Assembly (NCBI GenBank): GCA_001936135.1
Contig: CP012816.1
Span: 1-64,000 of the forward strand
DNA from: Saccharomycopsis fibuligera x Saccharomycopsis cf. fibuligera
Taxonomy: Eukaryota > Ascomycota > Saccharomycetes > Ascoideales > Saccharomycopsidaceae
Length of the DNA: 64,000 nt
Direction: 5' to 3'
Positions 42,844 through 52,986 of this stretch are shown here, piece after piece. The translations under genes and the position numbers were made by a program. The first letter of the stretch is position 1. Each line of letters starts with the position of its first letter. Under the pieces are notes generated by a model, which saw nothing but the letters and a program-made list of their open reading frames with translations, searched no databases and was not told the DNA's origin.

Positions 42844-42993
42844 AAAATAAAAATAAAAAAGAACACTAAATCCCAAATTATCTCAAACCACAATGACAAA
42901 GAGAAAAAATACAAAACAGAACATAGAAAATTGCAAATTAAAAAAAAAAAAAACCTTAACTGGAGGAAAAGAATTCATACTCAAAAAATTCAT
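42243..42993. other. Convergent 3' spacer with T30 and A32 tracts
   Basis: T30 at about 42607-42636 and A32 at about 42810-42841 form an inverted pair separated by about 170 bases between the convergent SPT8 and GYP8 ends. Each tract lies downstream of a stop codon. No gene seen. Confidence 0.75.
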
Positions 42994-45414
42994 TCAGGAA
43001 AAAACCTTACTACTAAACTCATGGAGACTATCCTTAACATGCTCGATGCTAAGCATTTCTCCGATATCACCGATCTGCTTGCTATTATTCTGCACGACCA
43101 TTTTTATACCTGCTTGAAAATTACGACCGAAGCTGAACAACTCTCTAGAAACATGGTTCTTTAAATTACCCAAATTGCCAATGTTCAAGTTAAACAGGCT
43201 CAACGAATAATTGTTAGCAGCGTAAATATTCACCAAGATTGATACAATGCCAATTATTACACTAATTTTAATAAAGCGATAATGTTTAAAGTACTTAAAC
43301 ATTTGAGTATTCTTGCTTGTCAAAGGATACAAAATCATTCGGAAATAATTGGTATTGCCGTTGTTAGTGCTGCTATTTCTTTTCTTTAACGATTTTGATT
43401 TTGCTTCCGCTGCTGCCTTTTTGGCCTTTCTTTCCATCATTAACAAATCAAACTGTCTTAATTGTTCCTCCCTTTCGCGTTTTTGCTCAAGTATTGCTTC
43501 TTCATACTGCATATTAAAGATTTCTTGAGCGGTAGCTAAACTTGTGGTATTTAGCTCAGTAGTATACTTGGAAGTATTCTTTAATACAGAATGCAGGCTA
43601 ATATCAATTCTCAATAAATACTTATCGTCATTTGATCGTTCAAAAACCTTGAAATATTTAATTGCGTCAACTTCACCAAAAATAGGATAGTTTTGCATCA
43701 ATTCATTAGTTTTACTGAAAAGTTCAAAATATTTACCGCTATTGCTTATATGTTTTTCTTGCTTATTGTTGGCGCTATTGCTGCTATTAAAAAAATCGGA
43801 TATTAGATGCGATAAAATATTATGCAAATAGTCATAATTTATCAACTGGATATCGTTATCATCATAACCAATAAACTCACTATTAGACAACGACGAAGTT
43901 TTCTGATACTGACTAGCAGTAATTGATGAACTATCATAATGGTTGCTATTGAGGTTGATAGTATTGCTCATACTACTGTCATGCCTATCGAACTTTGGTG
44001 GAGTACTACTGTCCTGCTTATGATCAGACTCAGTACCGGAATCTTCAGTAATATTTGTACTATTATTACTAAGCATACTTTCTGCAAGAGTGTCACTTTC
44101 GCTTAAATAAGATCCACTTATACTTTCTGGGTTGCTATTGATTTTATTGTAAATGTTTTCAAAGATTAAATTGAGGATTTGGTTTTTGTTGAGAAGGAGA
44201 ATCTCTGCATAAAGATAAATGGAACTATAGATGACACTGGTGCCGTTAGATAACAAATAATCAAAGATATAGCAAATGCTATTGTAATCGCTAACATCAT
44301 GGGTAAATAATGTAATGATTGAAGATAACGAATAAAAAGGTTTCAAATTGTTCAAAATCTTGAAAAAATTATAATCCTTGTGATAAATAATCAACAATAT
44401 CAAATTCAAATGATGTACTGAAGAATTAACCGATGGCATCATATAGTCTCTCAAATGCAATAATGTCAACCGTTCCAAAAATACAAATGACTTGCTTAGG
44501 TTATTATCAAACACTAACAATACAAGTTGTGCAATATCATGATATCCCTGATAATATGCCAAGTTGGGATACTTGCGAAGTATCTTGATAATCAATTGAC
44601 TCAAATTTACTCTTAATTTGGTAATGATTTCATTGTTTGAGGGATCTTTTACTTTTGGATAATGTGAAAACGATCTATTAATATCCAATTGAACTTGGGC
44701 TTCGTCTTTATGCGGTTCTGCCAAAGAGTGGTCAAACACTGATAAATTGTTGGCGCCTTCTCCAAGGCTGTCAATATCATCGATTCCTAAAAAAAAGCAC
44801 CATACCTTTGACCTTAGCTCATTGTTAATAAGGCCTTCTCTAGAAACAGATAACGTTGCTAGCAAATTAGCATCACGTAAAGAAAGCGCTGTCTTGATGC
44901 TTGATATTTTCAAATCTTTTCGATCTTTAGATAATGGGTAATTCAAGAAAACAGATTTGCCAATATCGGTTAGCTCCATATTTACCCAATCTGGGTGATT
45001 GTTACTGGTATTTGAGTGAGCGTAAGTTTTGCTGCCAATAGGCTTTCCCTTATTAAATGGTAAAGTTTCATCGTACTCGGACAATGATCTGACAGAGTTT
45101 GATGGTTCAGAAATAACCGAATGATGCTCACCTTGATTTGACAAACCTTGCTTCCTAGCAGTGCTCGGGTCTTTGTTACTTTCAACGCCATTACTATAAT
45201 TATCAAAATCTGCTTCCTCTGTCGCTGTTGCTAATAGCTTAAGCGGCTTTTGGGTTAAGCGCTGTGAATTTATTTCCTGTTGCTCTTCAAGTTCAGTTTC
45301 GAAACTAATACCCTGATTGTCGCGGCCGCTGGAGTTCTCGGGGATCTGGTCGCTGTCGGCGTCGCTAGCCAATACGCTGTAAAAATTCTGACTCCTAGAC
45401 AAGGAGTTAGACAT
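42994..45414 (-). CDS. GYP8: Gyp8-type TBC Rab-GAP with C-terminal membrane anchor (806 aa)
   Basis: The frame extends to 45483 only through a TTG; the first ATG is 45414 (MSNSLSRSQNF). Residues 1-190 are polar. The TBC domain is at about 195-400: LRSKVWCFFLGID, an arginine-finger motif LDINRSFSHYP (Asp244, Arg247) and a glutamine-finger motif YYQGYHDIAQ (Gln289), so both catalytic fingers are present. A long Ser/Asn-rich insert (about 430-530) is followed by a charged coiled coil (EEAILEQKREREEQLRQF). Near residue 730 is a hydrophobic segment, VIIGIVSILVNIYAANN. The membrane-anchored TBC1D20/Gyp8 class regulates Ypt1/Rab1-type GTPases between ER and Golgi. Yeast Gyp8 is 497 aa; the extra length is low-complexity sequence. 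Confidence 0.88.
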   Translation of the reverse strand: MSNSLSRSQNFYSVLASDADSDQIPENSSGRDNQGISFETELEEQQEINSQRLTQKPLKLLATATEEADFDNYSNGVESNKDPSTARKQGLSNQGEHHSVISEPSNSVRSLSEYDETLPFNKGKPIGSKTYAHSNTSNNHPDWVNMELTDIGKSVFLNYPLSKDRKDLKISSIKTALSLRDANLLATLSVSREGLINNELRSKVWCFFLGIDDIDSLGEGANNLSVFDHSLAEPHKDEAQVQLDINRSFSHYPKVKDPSNNEIITKLRVNLSQLIIKILRKYPNLAYYQGYHDIAQLVLLVFDNNLSKSFVFLERLTLLHLRDYMMPSVNSSVHHLNLILLIIYHKDYNFFKILNNLKPFYSLSSIITLFTHDVSDYNSICYIFDYLLSNGTSVIYSSIYLYAEILLLNKNQILNLIFENIYNKINSNPESISGSYLSESDTLAESMLSNNSTNITEDSGTESDHKQDSSTPPKFDRHDSSMSNTINLNSNHYDSSSITASQYQKTSSLSNSEFIGYDDNDIQLINYDYLHNILSHLISDFFNSSNSANNKQEKHISNSGKYFELFSKTNELMQNYPIFGEVDAIKYFKVFERSNDDKYLLRIDISLHSVLKNTSKYTTELNTTSLATAQEIFNMQYEEAILEQKREREEQLRQFDLLMMERKAKKAAAEAKSKSLKKRNSSTNNGNTNYFRMILYPLTSKNTQMFKYFKHYRFIKISVIIGIVSILVNIYAANNYSLSLFNLNIGNLGNLKNHVSRELFSFGRNFQAGIKMVVQNNSKQIGDIGEMLSIEHVKDSLHEFSSKVFS

Positions 45415-45977
45415 TTCTGAATGGATAATTCTATATATATACAAAATAAGGAGAGTTAAGATGGAAACGGTACTGAAAAACAAGGAATCACTCTGTAAAT
45501 AAGTTTCTTTATCTCTGTCCCTCTTTCTTGCCCTTTATGTAATATATACGGCTGGGGCGGTTTTCCTTCACTTTCCAACTCTGCCAAATTAGTCTCCGGG
45601 CAGCGGTGCCACCTGCGCTCCGGTTGTGTGCCCCGCATGACATCGCTGCCCAGCGCTGTTAACCAGCTGTCATGTTTATGACAACCATCATTGCATATAT
45701 AGGCATAATATAGCGTGCCTACACCAGGATACTGATCAATAAACATAAGTATATATTAAAAACGCTCTAAAGTATCCCAGAAATCAAATAAGTATTGATA
45801 AAACAATGCCAAGAATCAAATGCTGTAAGACATAAACTAGCAAAAAAAAAGGTTAAATAAGAATAAAGCAAAGAGGAAAAAGAAGTAAACATAACAAAAG
45901 AAAACGATTGGATATAAAATGATGGTACAATATTGTGATGGCAGTCAATGCATACTAAAATTAATTAAAGCGTAAAC
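45415..45977. other. GYP8 promoter and BUD20 3' spacer
   Basis: A TATATATA stretch lies near 45432-45440, just upstream of the GYP8 ATG. The block 45540-45660 is unusually GC-rich for the surroundings (CAGCGGTGCCACCTGCGCTCC and similar). The part near 45840-45960 is the AT-rich BUD20 3' end. Confidence 0.55.
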
Positions 45978-46499
45978 TTAAGCTTCAATTTCCATGCTTA
46001 CTGGAGCATCGAGCTGTTGTGGCTCAGGCTGAGATGATTGTTGTTGTTGTTCTTGAGTCTGTTGATCATCAGTGATTACTGCATCTTTGTTAGCCTGCTT
46101 CTTGTGGCCTTTGATGTGATCCTTCTTTTTTTCCAAATTTATGGTTTGTTTCACAAGACTGTCCATCACAATTTTATTTTGATTATTTTTGTTAAGATAT
46201 TTTTCCACACTGTTGCCAGCAGCAGCATCAGCTTCAAGTTGAGTGTAAGGGCCTTCCTTGATAAGCTTCAATCTTCTCTTGTGAACCTTAGATTTTCTAT
46301 GAGTGATCAAGGCATGCTCATTTTGAAGATACTTGGCACATTCGATGCAGTAGAATTGGCCCATACCTGGCATATCTTCCTGAAGTGGCTGATTGCGGTA
46401 CAGGTGGATGGATTTTTCAGTAGACAAGTCTTCGAAGATCTGATCAATGTTCTTGACCCGACGCTTGGTCTTGAATCTCATAGTTGTAAGTTTACCCAT
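45978..46499 (-). CDS. BUD20: Bud20, C2H2 zinc-finger shuttling factor for pre-60S export (173 aa)
   Basis: A basic N-terminus (MRFKTKRRVKNIDQI) precedes a C2H2 finger at 51-73 with Cys51, Cys54, His67 and His73 (CIECAKYLQNEHALITH, then HKRR), the long-spaced type of the ZNF593/Bud20 family. LKLIKEGPYTQLEADAAAG follows and is a family signature. The C-terminus is Gln-rich. Length is near yeast Bud20 (166). It joins late pre-60S particles and aids their export. It lies head-to-head with RPL10, so a ribosome-biogenesis gene and a 60S protein gene share one promoter region. Confidence 0.95.
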   Translation of the reverse strand: MGKLTTMRFKTKRRVKNIDQIFEDLSTEKSIHLYRNQPLQEDMPGMGQFYCIECAKYLQNEHALITHRKSKVHKRRLKLIKEGPYTQLEADAAAGNSVEKYLNKNNQNKIVMDSLVKQTINLEKKKDHIKGHKKQANKDAVITDDQQTQEQQQQSSQPEPQQLDAPVSMEIEA

Positions 46500-47102
46500 T
46501 ATGCTTGTGTTTTTGTGCGTTTATTCATAAGCTAATATGATGAAGCTAGTGTTATTTCACTATTACTCTGGTATTACTGTGGTATGACTTTGTTTCACTA
46601 CTGTTGTGCTTTGTACTAATATAACGGCAGTTTGCAGGAAAAAAAATTTTTATTTTTCCCTGTTTGTCCCATCGCGATGAGATGATTTCAGTTGAGACGT
46701 CGAATTTGGCATGTGACTATGGTATGATTATCGGCTGACTCTCTTGAGGGCGCAAACAACCTTCTCTCCTGCAGTTCAAAGTCACAAAATAACAGGATAG
46801 TCATGTGCTCATCACATGGTCTATAGTTTCTATTTGTCAGCTGATATGCTCACGTGGATTCCAACAAGATAGAAAAGAATTTTTCGGAAATTTGTCAGCT
46901 GCTGTATGATTTCTAATCTGTTACCCGTTCCTACTTTCATTCTGCTGAGCACTCGCAGCGTCTTTTTTTTTTTTTTTTGTTCTCGTTTTGCATTTTTATG
47001 TTTTGCACCCTACAATAACAAAAAACCTTTGATATTGGTTCCCTCTACTTCAAGCTTCAAGCTATAATCCATAACTAATAATTATCAAAAAATCAGTTCA
47101 AA
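46500..47102. promoter_or_regulatory. Shared BUD20/RPL10 promoter with E-box cluster
   Basis: Four CAYGTG-type boxes occur within 150 bases: 46710-46717 (CATGTGAC, reverse of GTCACATG), 46800-46807 (GTCATGTG), 46811-46818 (ATCACATG) and 46849-46856 (CTCACGTG). At least two match RTCACRTG exactly. ACCCTA at about 47008 resembles a partial Tbf1 core. A T16-type run precedes the RPL10 leader (about 46963-46978). Confidence 0.65.
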
Positions 47103-48222
47103 ATGGCTAGAAGAGTATGTTATCGTTTCAGATATTCGATCACTTCAAGATGTGTTGAAGCGCTATGTTATAATCTCAAGAAACAAATATTATCGGGCAT
47201 CAAAAAGACAAAATGGCAAAAGGAGATTAAAAATCAAAAAATTGGAAATTTTCATATCTATATCAAGAAACAATAGAATAAATTAATGAGATATTTTTAC
47301 TTAAGCATAACGATACAATTGCAGTCCAATACCAACATTTACAACCTATTTGGAAGCGTCGAATATTCTATGTTAAATTTTGAAATTACCACCAAAATGA
47401 AGCAAATATTGCACCATATTTTATAATTAGTAATCACCGCAAACCATTGCAGTCACACTATAGCGAGCCATTTTGTCACTCATTTGCCACTTCACATCTT
47501 AAGCAAGCAACATTATATGTCCCTGGTAAATGTTAAATGTATTTTGCCGAGCAAGTTACTAACTCTTATTTTAGCCAGCTAGATGTTACAGATACTGTAA
47601 AAACAAGCCATACCCAAAGTCTAGATACAACAGAGGTGTCCCAGATGCCAAGATCAGAATCTATGATTTAGGTAAAAAGAAGGCCACTGTTGATGAATTC
47701 CCATTGTGTATCCACTTGGTTTCCAACGAATTGGAACAATTGTCTTCTGAAGCTTTGGAAGCTGCTCGTATTTGTGCTAACAAGTACATCACCAAGGTTT
47801 CTGGTAGAGATTCTTTCCACTTGAGAGTTAGAGTTCATCCATTCCACGTTTTGAGAATCAACAAGATGTTGTCTTGTGCCGGTGCCGATAGATTGCAACA
47901 AGGTATGAGAGGTGCTTGGGGTAAACCTCACGGTTTGGCTGCCAGAGTTGATATTGGTCAAATTATCTTCTCTGTTAGAACCAAAGACAGCAACAAAGAT
48001 GTTGCTATTGAAGGTTTGAGAAGAGCTAGATACAAGTTCCCAGGTCAACAAAGAATTATTATCTCCAAGAAATGGGGTTTCACCAGTTTGAACAGAGAAG
48101 ACTACTTGGTTAAGAGAAACGCTAACGAAGTCAAGGATGATGGTGCTTACGTTAAATTTTTGTCCAAGAAAGGTTCTTTGCAAAGAAACTTCGAAGAATT
48201 CCCAGACTACTTCTTGGCTTAA
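47103..48222 (+). CDS. RPL10: Ribosomal protein uL16 (Rpl10), 219 aa, 460-nt intron
   Basis: Exon 1 is 47103-47114 (ATG GCT AGA AGA, MARR) and exon 2 is 47575-48222. The intron (47115-47574) starts GTATGT, has a TACTAAC branch point at 47557-47563 and ends TTAG. The join reads [25 protein letters not shown], then [23 protein letters not shown], nearly identical to yeast Rpl10/Qsr1. The whole central region ([37 protein letters not shown]) is intact. The last residues FPDYFLA differ from yeast FPEYFAAQA. S. cerevisiae RPL10 has no intron, so this one is lineage-specific. uL16 joins late in 60S assembly and shapes the tRNA/catalytic region. Codon use is strongly biased. Confidence 0.97.
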
Positions 48223-48392
48223 GTTTGTTAAGTATATAATATTGAAATGAATATTTTATCTTGATTTATTGTATCTTTTATTGAATATTAAATTGTAAAC
48301 CATTGAATGTATATAATTTCAACGTCAAATAAAATATAGAGTAAGTAAGCCATAGACAACCCATACATTGAGTACCCATATATTGAATACCC

Positions 48393-49175
48393 TCACATGA
48401 CTAAACGGACATAAGCTAAAATTAAGGCAAAAGTACCAGTACAAACACCAATCAACCATTGCATAACTTGTGTCTTTACACTGTCAATTTGCATTTTCAT
48501 GTTACTTATTTCTTGATCAATTCTTGTATCAGTTTCCTTGATATGTAAATTATGCATTGAACTTTCTTCTTTAATTCTTCCTTTTTCCAAACTCAAATCC
48601 AATCTGACGCCTGCTTGAGTCTTGCTAATTTCTTCTCTTAGCTTTTGTCTTAGTTTCTCCAACTCTAATCTTACTCGTTCATACTCATTGTTAATATTGT
48701 ACAACTCGCTTTTATCTAGCGATTGCAACTCCCCCTTTAATTTGACAAAGTCAACTTTTTGTTTGTAGGATAACGTAGATAACGTTTCCTTAGTGACTAA
48801 GTCATCAATCAATGAATTTATACCCTTGTTTATGGCCATCGAAATGATTTTAATCACAGTTTCTGACTGTTGCCTGTTGAAATTACTGGCAACTAACTCA
48901 TCATTGAATTTTTTAGTATCGAAAGGAATACGTTCTTCATCATCTAACCTTCTAGCAGTCGTGGAAAATTGTCTCTGCTGAGTGTGATATTGACATGGAT
49001 ATGGATATGGATATTGGTGGCGTTGCGTGATCGGAGCACTAAATGCGCTAACAGCAGTAGCAGCGGCAATTTTTGGCGATGATGACATAGCGGAGTTGAT
49101 GGAGTTGATATTGATATTATGGTGAAGGGAGCTCCTAAACAAGGAGTAGTGGCGTATGCCGAGCTTGTTAATCAT
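48393..49175 (-). CDS. FMP32: Fmp32-type mitochondrial coiled-coil membrane protein (CCDC90/DUF1640, 260 aa)
   Basis: The N-terminal ~75 residues are basic and Ser/His-rich with a processing-like site at QRQFSTTARR, suggesting mitochondrial import. The DUF1640 core follows (FDTKKFNDELVASNFN, QSETVIKIISMAINKGINSLIDDLVTKE), then a long coiled coil (YERVRLELEKLRQKLREEISKTQAGVRLDLS across about 160-230). A C-terminal helix (QWLIGVCTGTFALILAYVRLV) is the membrane anchor. Family knowledge: this group contains yeast Fmp32 and YLR283W and animal MCUR1/CCDC90B; roles in respiratory-complex assembly are proposed. It is convergent with RPL10 (170-base gap). Confidence 0.92.
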   Translation of the reverse strand: MINKLGIRHYSLFRSSLHHNININSINSAMSSSPKIAAATAVSAFSAPITQRHQYPYPYPCQYHTQQRQFSTTARRLDDEERIPFDTKKFNDELVASNFNRQQSETVIKIISMAINKGINSLIDDLVTKETLSTLSYKQKVDFVKLKGELQSLDKSELYNINNEYERVRLELEKLRQKLREEISKTQAGVRLDLSLEKGRIKEESSMHNLHIKETDTRIDQEISNMKMQIDSVKTQVMQWLIGVCTGTFALILAYVRLVM

Positions 49176-49816
49176 GATTAGTGATGCTGGTGAGCCAGTG
49201 CTATGTTGAATAGGTAGCTATAAGATAGCAGTAAAAGGTAGTAACAATGTATCTGATCCAGATGAAGGATGGAGATCTTCAAAACACCAGAGATAGCAAC
49301 GCTTATGGCTACTGTGTGCCGCGCTGTAGCTGTTATTACTGCGGTTTCTGTTTTCCGCCTTTTGGTCGTTTATACCTTTACCCGGACACTGACTGTATAC
49401 TATTATTAGGGTTATCTTTTTGCGAGAAGATATAATATGCAGTGTATAGCACACAGTACTCAACATGAGGCAAGAAATACACAAACGTTGTATTTCCAAA
49501 CCATAAGGTGTGTTCTTCAAAAGTCACAGGCAAAAACTTTGGTTTGAAGCAGAATGTGGAAATTTCGCTCTAGTGTATATTTGTATGGCACTCCTCGATA
49601 GGAAGCGCCTCGTAATGCGTGCTCTAAGCTACTGAAAATTGAATTTTCACACTTGACCGGAGGAAAAACTGTTTTTATCTGCGCAGAGATGGATTGAGTA
49701 TTGACTTTGGGGGTTAATATATACGGTAACTATTAGGTATAGATCAGTTGAGCCTACACAGTGACTACTCCGCGAGAATATAAAAAGCCTCTGATCCCAA
49801 CTTTCTCATTTAGTTA
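49176..49816. promoter_or_regulatory. Divergent promoter FMP32/REX2 with Tbf1-like site
   Basis: TTAGGGTT at 49406-49413 matches the Tbf1 core on the minus strand. The two genes it separates both encode mitochondrial proteins. No further motif is clear. Confidence 0.5.
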
Positions 49817-50765
49817 ATGACTATTTTTGCTAAATCTGTGTTTCGCTATTCTCATATTACCGCTAGAAGCTTCTCTACAAAAATACCTGGCTGCTTATCA
49901 TCGTCAAAGTTTAAGAGATCATCGCTTTTGTTCGCTAACCAGAAATCTACACCATATCGGTCATTACTTGCTAATCCTTTTTTAACTTCCACAATGGCAC
50001 AATCTTCTTCTTCAGCGGGGTCAAAGCAAACTACTGAAACTGTACCAGAATTGAAAAGGTACCCAAGAAATCCCATTGTTTGGATCGACTGTGAAGTAAG
50101 TGCAAATTAATATGTAAAACAAGAAGAAAAAGGCAAACTGCCTTTCTAGACTCCCCGTATACTAACACATCCATTTTTAACCATAGATGACAGGATTAGA
50201 TGTATTCAATGACCACATTATAGAAATATGCTGCATTATAACCGATGGCGACTTGAAAATCGTTGATAAAGTAGGTTACGAATCAGTAATTCACCAACCA
50301 AAAGAAATAATGGACAACATGAATGACTGGTGCATTAAACATCACAGGCAGTCCGGTCTTACTGAAAAAGTCCTTACTGCTTCTCCGATCAAGAAAAATC
50401 TCGCTACTGTGGAGCAAGAACTCCTAAATTATATTAAAACCTACGTGCCATTGGAAAGAAACGCAGTTTTGGGAGGCAACACCGTTCATATGGATAAATT
50501 CTTCATGACGAAAGAATTCCCAAAAGTTGTTGAGCATTTGCATTATAGAGTTATTGACGTTAGCACAATAAGTGAGTTTTGCCGGAGACATAACCCCAAA
50601 CTAGCTCGTTTACAACCAAGAAAAAAAAACGATCATACCGCAAGAGCAGATATTTTGGAAAGTATTGCTCAACTTTCTTGGTTCAAGCAGAACTATTTTA
50701 AAAGTGAAGATGAGGTGGAGTTCTCTTTGGTTACATCATCTTTTGCCAATTTGAATATGAAGTGA
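49817..50765 (+). CDS. REX2: Rex2, mitochondrial oligoribonuclease (285 aa, 91-nt intron)
   Basis: Exon 1 is 49817-50095 and exon 2 is 50187-50765. The intron (50096-50186) begins GTAAGT, has a TACTAAC branch point at 50160-50166 and ends TAG. The splice joins WIDCE to MTGLD, rebuilding the exonuclease motif I; without splicing the frame closes at a stop soon after the GTAAGT. The DEDDh set is present: Asp91 and Glu93 (WIDCEMTGLD), GGNTVHMDKFFM, and HTARADILESI near the end. The first ~60 residues, including SFSTKIPG, form a mitochondrial presequence, with a second Met at 60 that could start a cytosolic form. Orn-type enzymes degrade 2-5 nt RNA remnants. Confidence 0.96.
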
Positions 50766-51159
50766 GCAATAAATTATGTTTTTAAAAGTATCAAGCTGTC
50801 TGTAGAATCATCAATATGGAATAAGACTTTAAAATTTCGAATCTTGAGCTTTTACTGCCTTTCAAGTAAGATAAAAAAGTATAAATATGACTTGTTTAGC
50901 TAATAGAAGCTTGTCTATAAGTGTGCTTTTATGTGTGTAGAGTACATGGTTCTCATGCATTACCACAAAACTAATGGGTAAATCTACAAGGATCCAATGA
51001 AACGCCGAAAAAATATCTGTTCGGAACAAAAGTTCCTTCTGAGATATATTTCGCCCTCAAAAGCGTTGAAAAAAATTGTATTTTTACTTAATGTTAGTTG
51101 TTAGTATGCTTACTGATTTCCTTGGTTCATAGCATGTTCGGTTTTGCTTTTTTGTTTGC

Positions 51160-51222
<63 letters not shown>

Positions 51223-52443
51223 TGTGTATTCACTTTGTTCAAGAAAATCAAAGATGGTCTAATTGGATCTGTTATTCATTAAAACAGGTTCTTCGTAAAT
51301 TGTTATTGATGCTCTCAAAATCAAACATAGAACATGAATTAATATATAATCGTGATCTTTTAACACGTATAAGGATGCAAGGTGCTTTCCAAAAGACCTT
51401 TTCCGGTTATTTCCAATCAAATCAATTCAAGTAGGCAGGCACTAGTAACAACAAAATACAAAACATATGGAGGAAGCTGTTATTACCAATAAACTTAAAC
51501 TTTAGGCAGCATAGCCTATAACTTTGCGCTCTTGGTAATGTTAATATTAATTGCATACTCTCTGCCTTCAAAGAAGTATTTTGTTACGGATTACAATTGT
51601 TTAGCAAATGCAATTCACTTATGCAATTATCTTTGAAAACCATTACTATCAATGACATTTTTACGCATAAAAGCCTATCATTAACAAATAAAAAAAAATT
51701 AAAGATTTTTTAATAAAAAAAAAAGTAAAGCAAGAGCACAACATTCTTAGGCGGGTGTCATGAAATCATAAATATCTCTATTTTGTGTTTTATAAAAGGC
51801 TTGTTTTAATCCTTTATCTTTTATCTGATGGTAGCTTCATCAATGTCATATTTCAGGTGAGGCTTCATTGAAGAAAACGCACGAAAAAAAACAGCATGCT
51901 CGGGTTTCGAAAGGGCTCCAAAAAGGAATAGTGATTGATTTTTGAAATGAGTTATGTTAGTACTCTTGCTACCAGAATGCTCAGGAACCATAGTAATTAT
52001 AGTTATGCCTTAAAGCAAACCGCGGAATTTTTTTTTTTTTTCTTTTTTTTTTTTTACATCTCTCAAAAAGCAAGCTTTATCTCTGAATCTGGATACACCT
52101 GTATTTGATATTATAGGCTACTTTTCTGGATATCCACCCAATAAGGAACGAAAGTATAAATAAAAATAAAGTTTAAGGTATAATTAATAAATTATGTTAT
52201 AGTACATGGCAACATTAGACCTAGAAAGGCCTAAAAATAGTCAAGGATACAAAAAAAAAATCAGCAAAAACAATTTCATCAAATAATTTTGTAAAACAGC
52301 AAACAAAGTAAAACAAGCAAGCAACATAAGGGGTCATCTCAGCGTTAAAAAAATCACCAATGGTTCTAAGTTAAAAATGTAGTGGAGTTGAAATAATTAA
52401 ATAAGAGGTATAATATAGTACGAGCTTTAGATCTCTGGGGGAC
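50766..52443. other. Gene-poor spacer with ATT microsatellite and an orphan open frame
   Basis: An uninterrupted (TTA)n run of about 20 units lies at 51161-51222. After it, a frame continues to a stop at 51434; from a splice-acceptor-like AAAACAG at about 51287 it encodes VLRKLLLMLSKSNIEHEL, then IYNRDLLTRIRMQGAF..., which looks more protein-like than its surroundings. I cannot find a convincing first exon. T-rich runs lie at about 52028-52055. Nothing else is recognised. Confidence 0.45.
51161..51222. repeat. (TTA)n microsatellite, ~20 units
   Basis: Perfect TTA/ATT repetition over about 62 bases. Confidence 0.95.
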
Positions 52444-52986
52444 TTAAATTTGTGTAAAGATTGGGAAAAGCACAGAAAGCATTACTAGAGTGTATATTTT
52501 GACTTGCTGTTTATTGAGAGCAGTGAAAGAAACCGCACTTGACTGGGAAGATGCTGAAGCCGAAGCATCAAAAGATCCACTGTTGTCCCCACTAGAAGAG
52601 GCAGCAGCAGCGCTTGAACTGGAACTTGAATTAGAACTAGAGCCAGATTCTGATTTGGATGGCGAAGCAGAGGATGATAAGTCAGAACTTTTTGAACTAG
52701 TGGCCGAAGCAGAAGTAACAGTGGCAACGGAAGGAGAGGAAGAGCCACCAGCAACAGGACCAGAAGTTTCTGCAGCATCAGCTGTAGTGATGGCTTCAGT
52801 GGCACTTGAGGCAGCAGAAGCAGAAGCAGAAGTTATTGCATCGGGACTAGAAACACCAGAGTAAGCAGCACTGGAGACTTGTGCATTGCTTATTTCTGTA
52901 GCTAGCGTACTTTTAGCAGTGTAAGAGTTGATTGTTCCATCAAACTTGTGCAAATCAGTGTAATAATGTGGAGTTAAGTCGCTCAT
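52444..52986 (-). CDS. Ser/Ala-rich, tail-anchor-like protein of unknown function (180 aa)
   Basis: I do not recognise the family. The ATG at 52986 begins SDLTPHYYTDLHKFDGTIN, not a signal peptide. Residues 40-155 are almost only Ser, Ala, Thr and Gly, with scattered acids. The end, QQVKIYTLVMLSVLFPIFTQI, is a single hydrophobic helix at the C-terminus. The layout (no signal, Ser-rich body, terminal helix) repeats that of the 65-residue protein at 10764, but the sequences are not alignable outside low complexity. A TATATATA element (53105-53113) lies about 120 bases upstream of the ATG. A tail-anchored protein with a flexible cytosolic body is the simplest reading. The reading frame is open across a very biased composition, so some doubt remains. 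Confidence 0.65.
   Translation of the reverse strand: MSDLTPHYYTDLHKFDGTINSYTAKSTLATEISNAQVSSAAYSGVSSPDAITSASASAASSATEAITTADAAETSGPVAGGSSSPSVATVTSASATSSKSSDLSSSASPSKSESGSSSNSSSSSSAAAASSSGDNSGSFDASASASSQSSAVSFTALNKQQVKIYTLVMLSVLFPIFTQI

Noticed and set aside
47668-48183. 171-codon frame antisense to RPL10
   Set aside because: Shadow of biased codons in RPL10; the sense strand is an unambiguous ribosomal protein.
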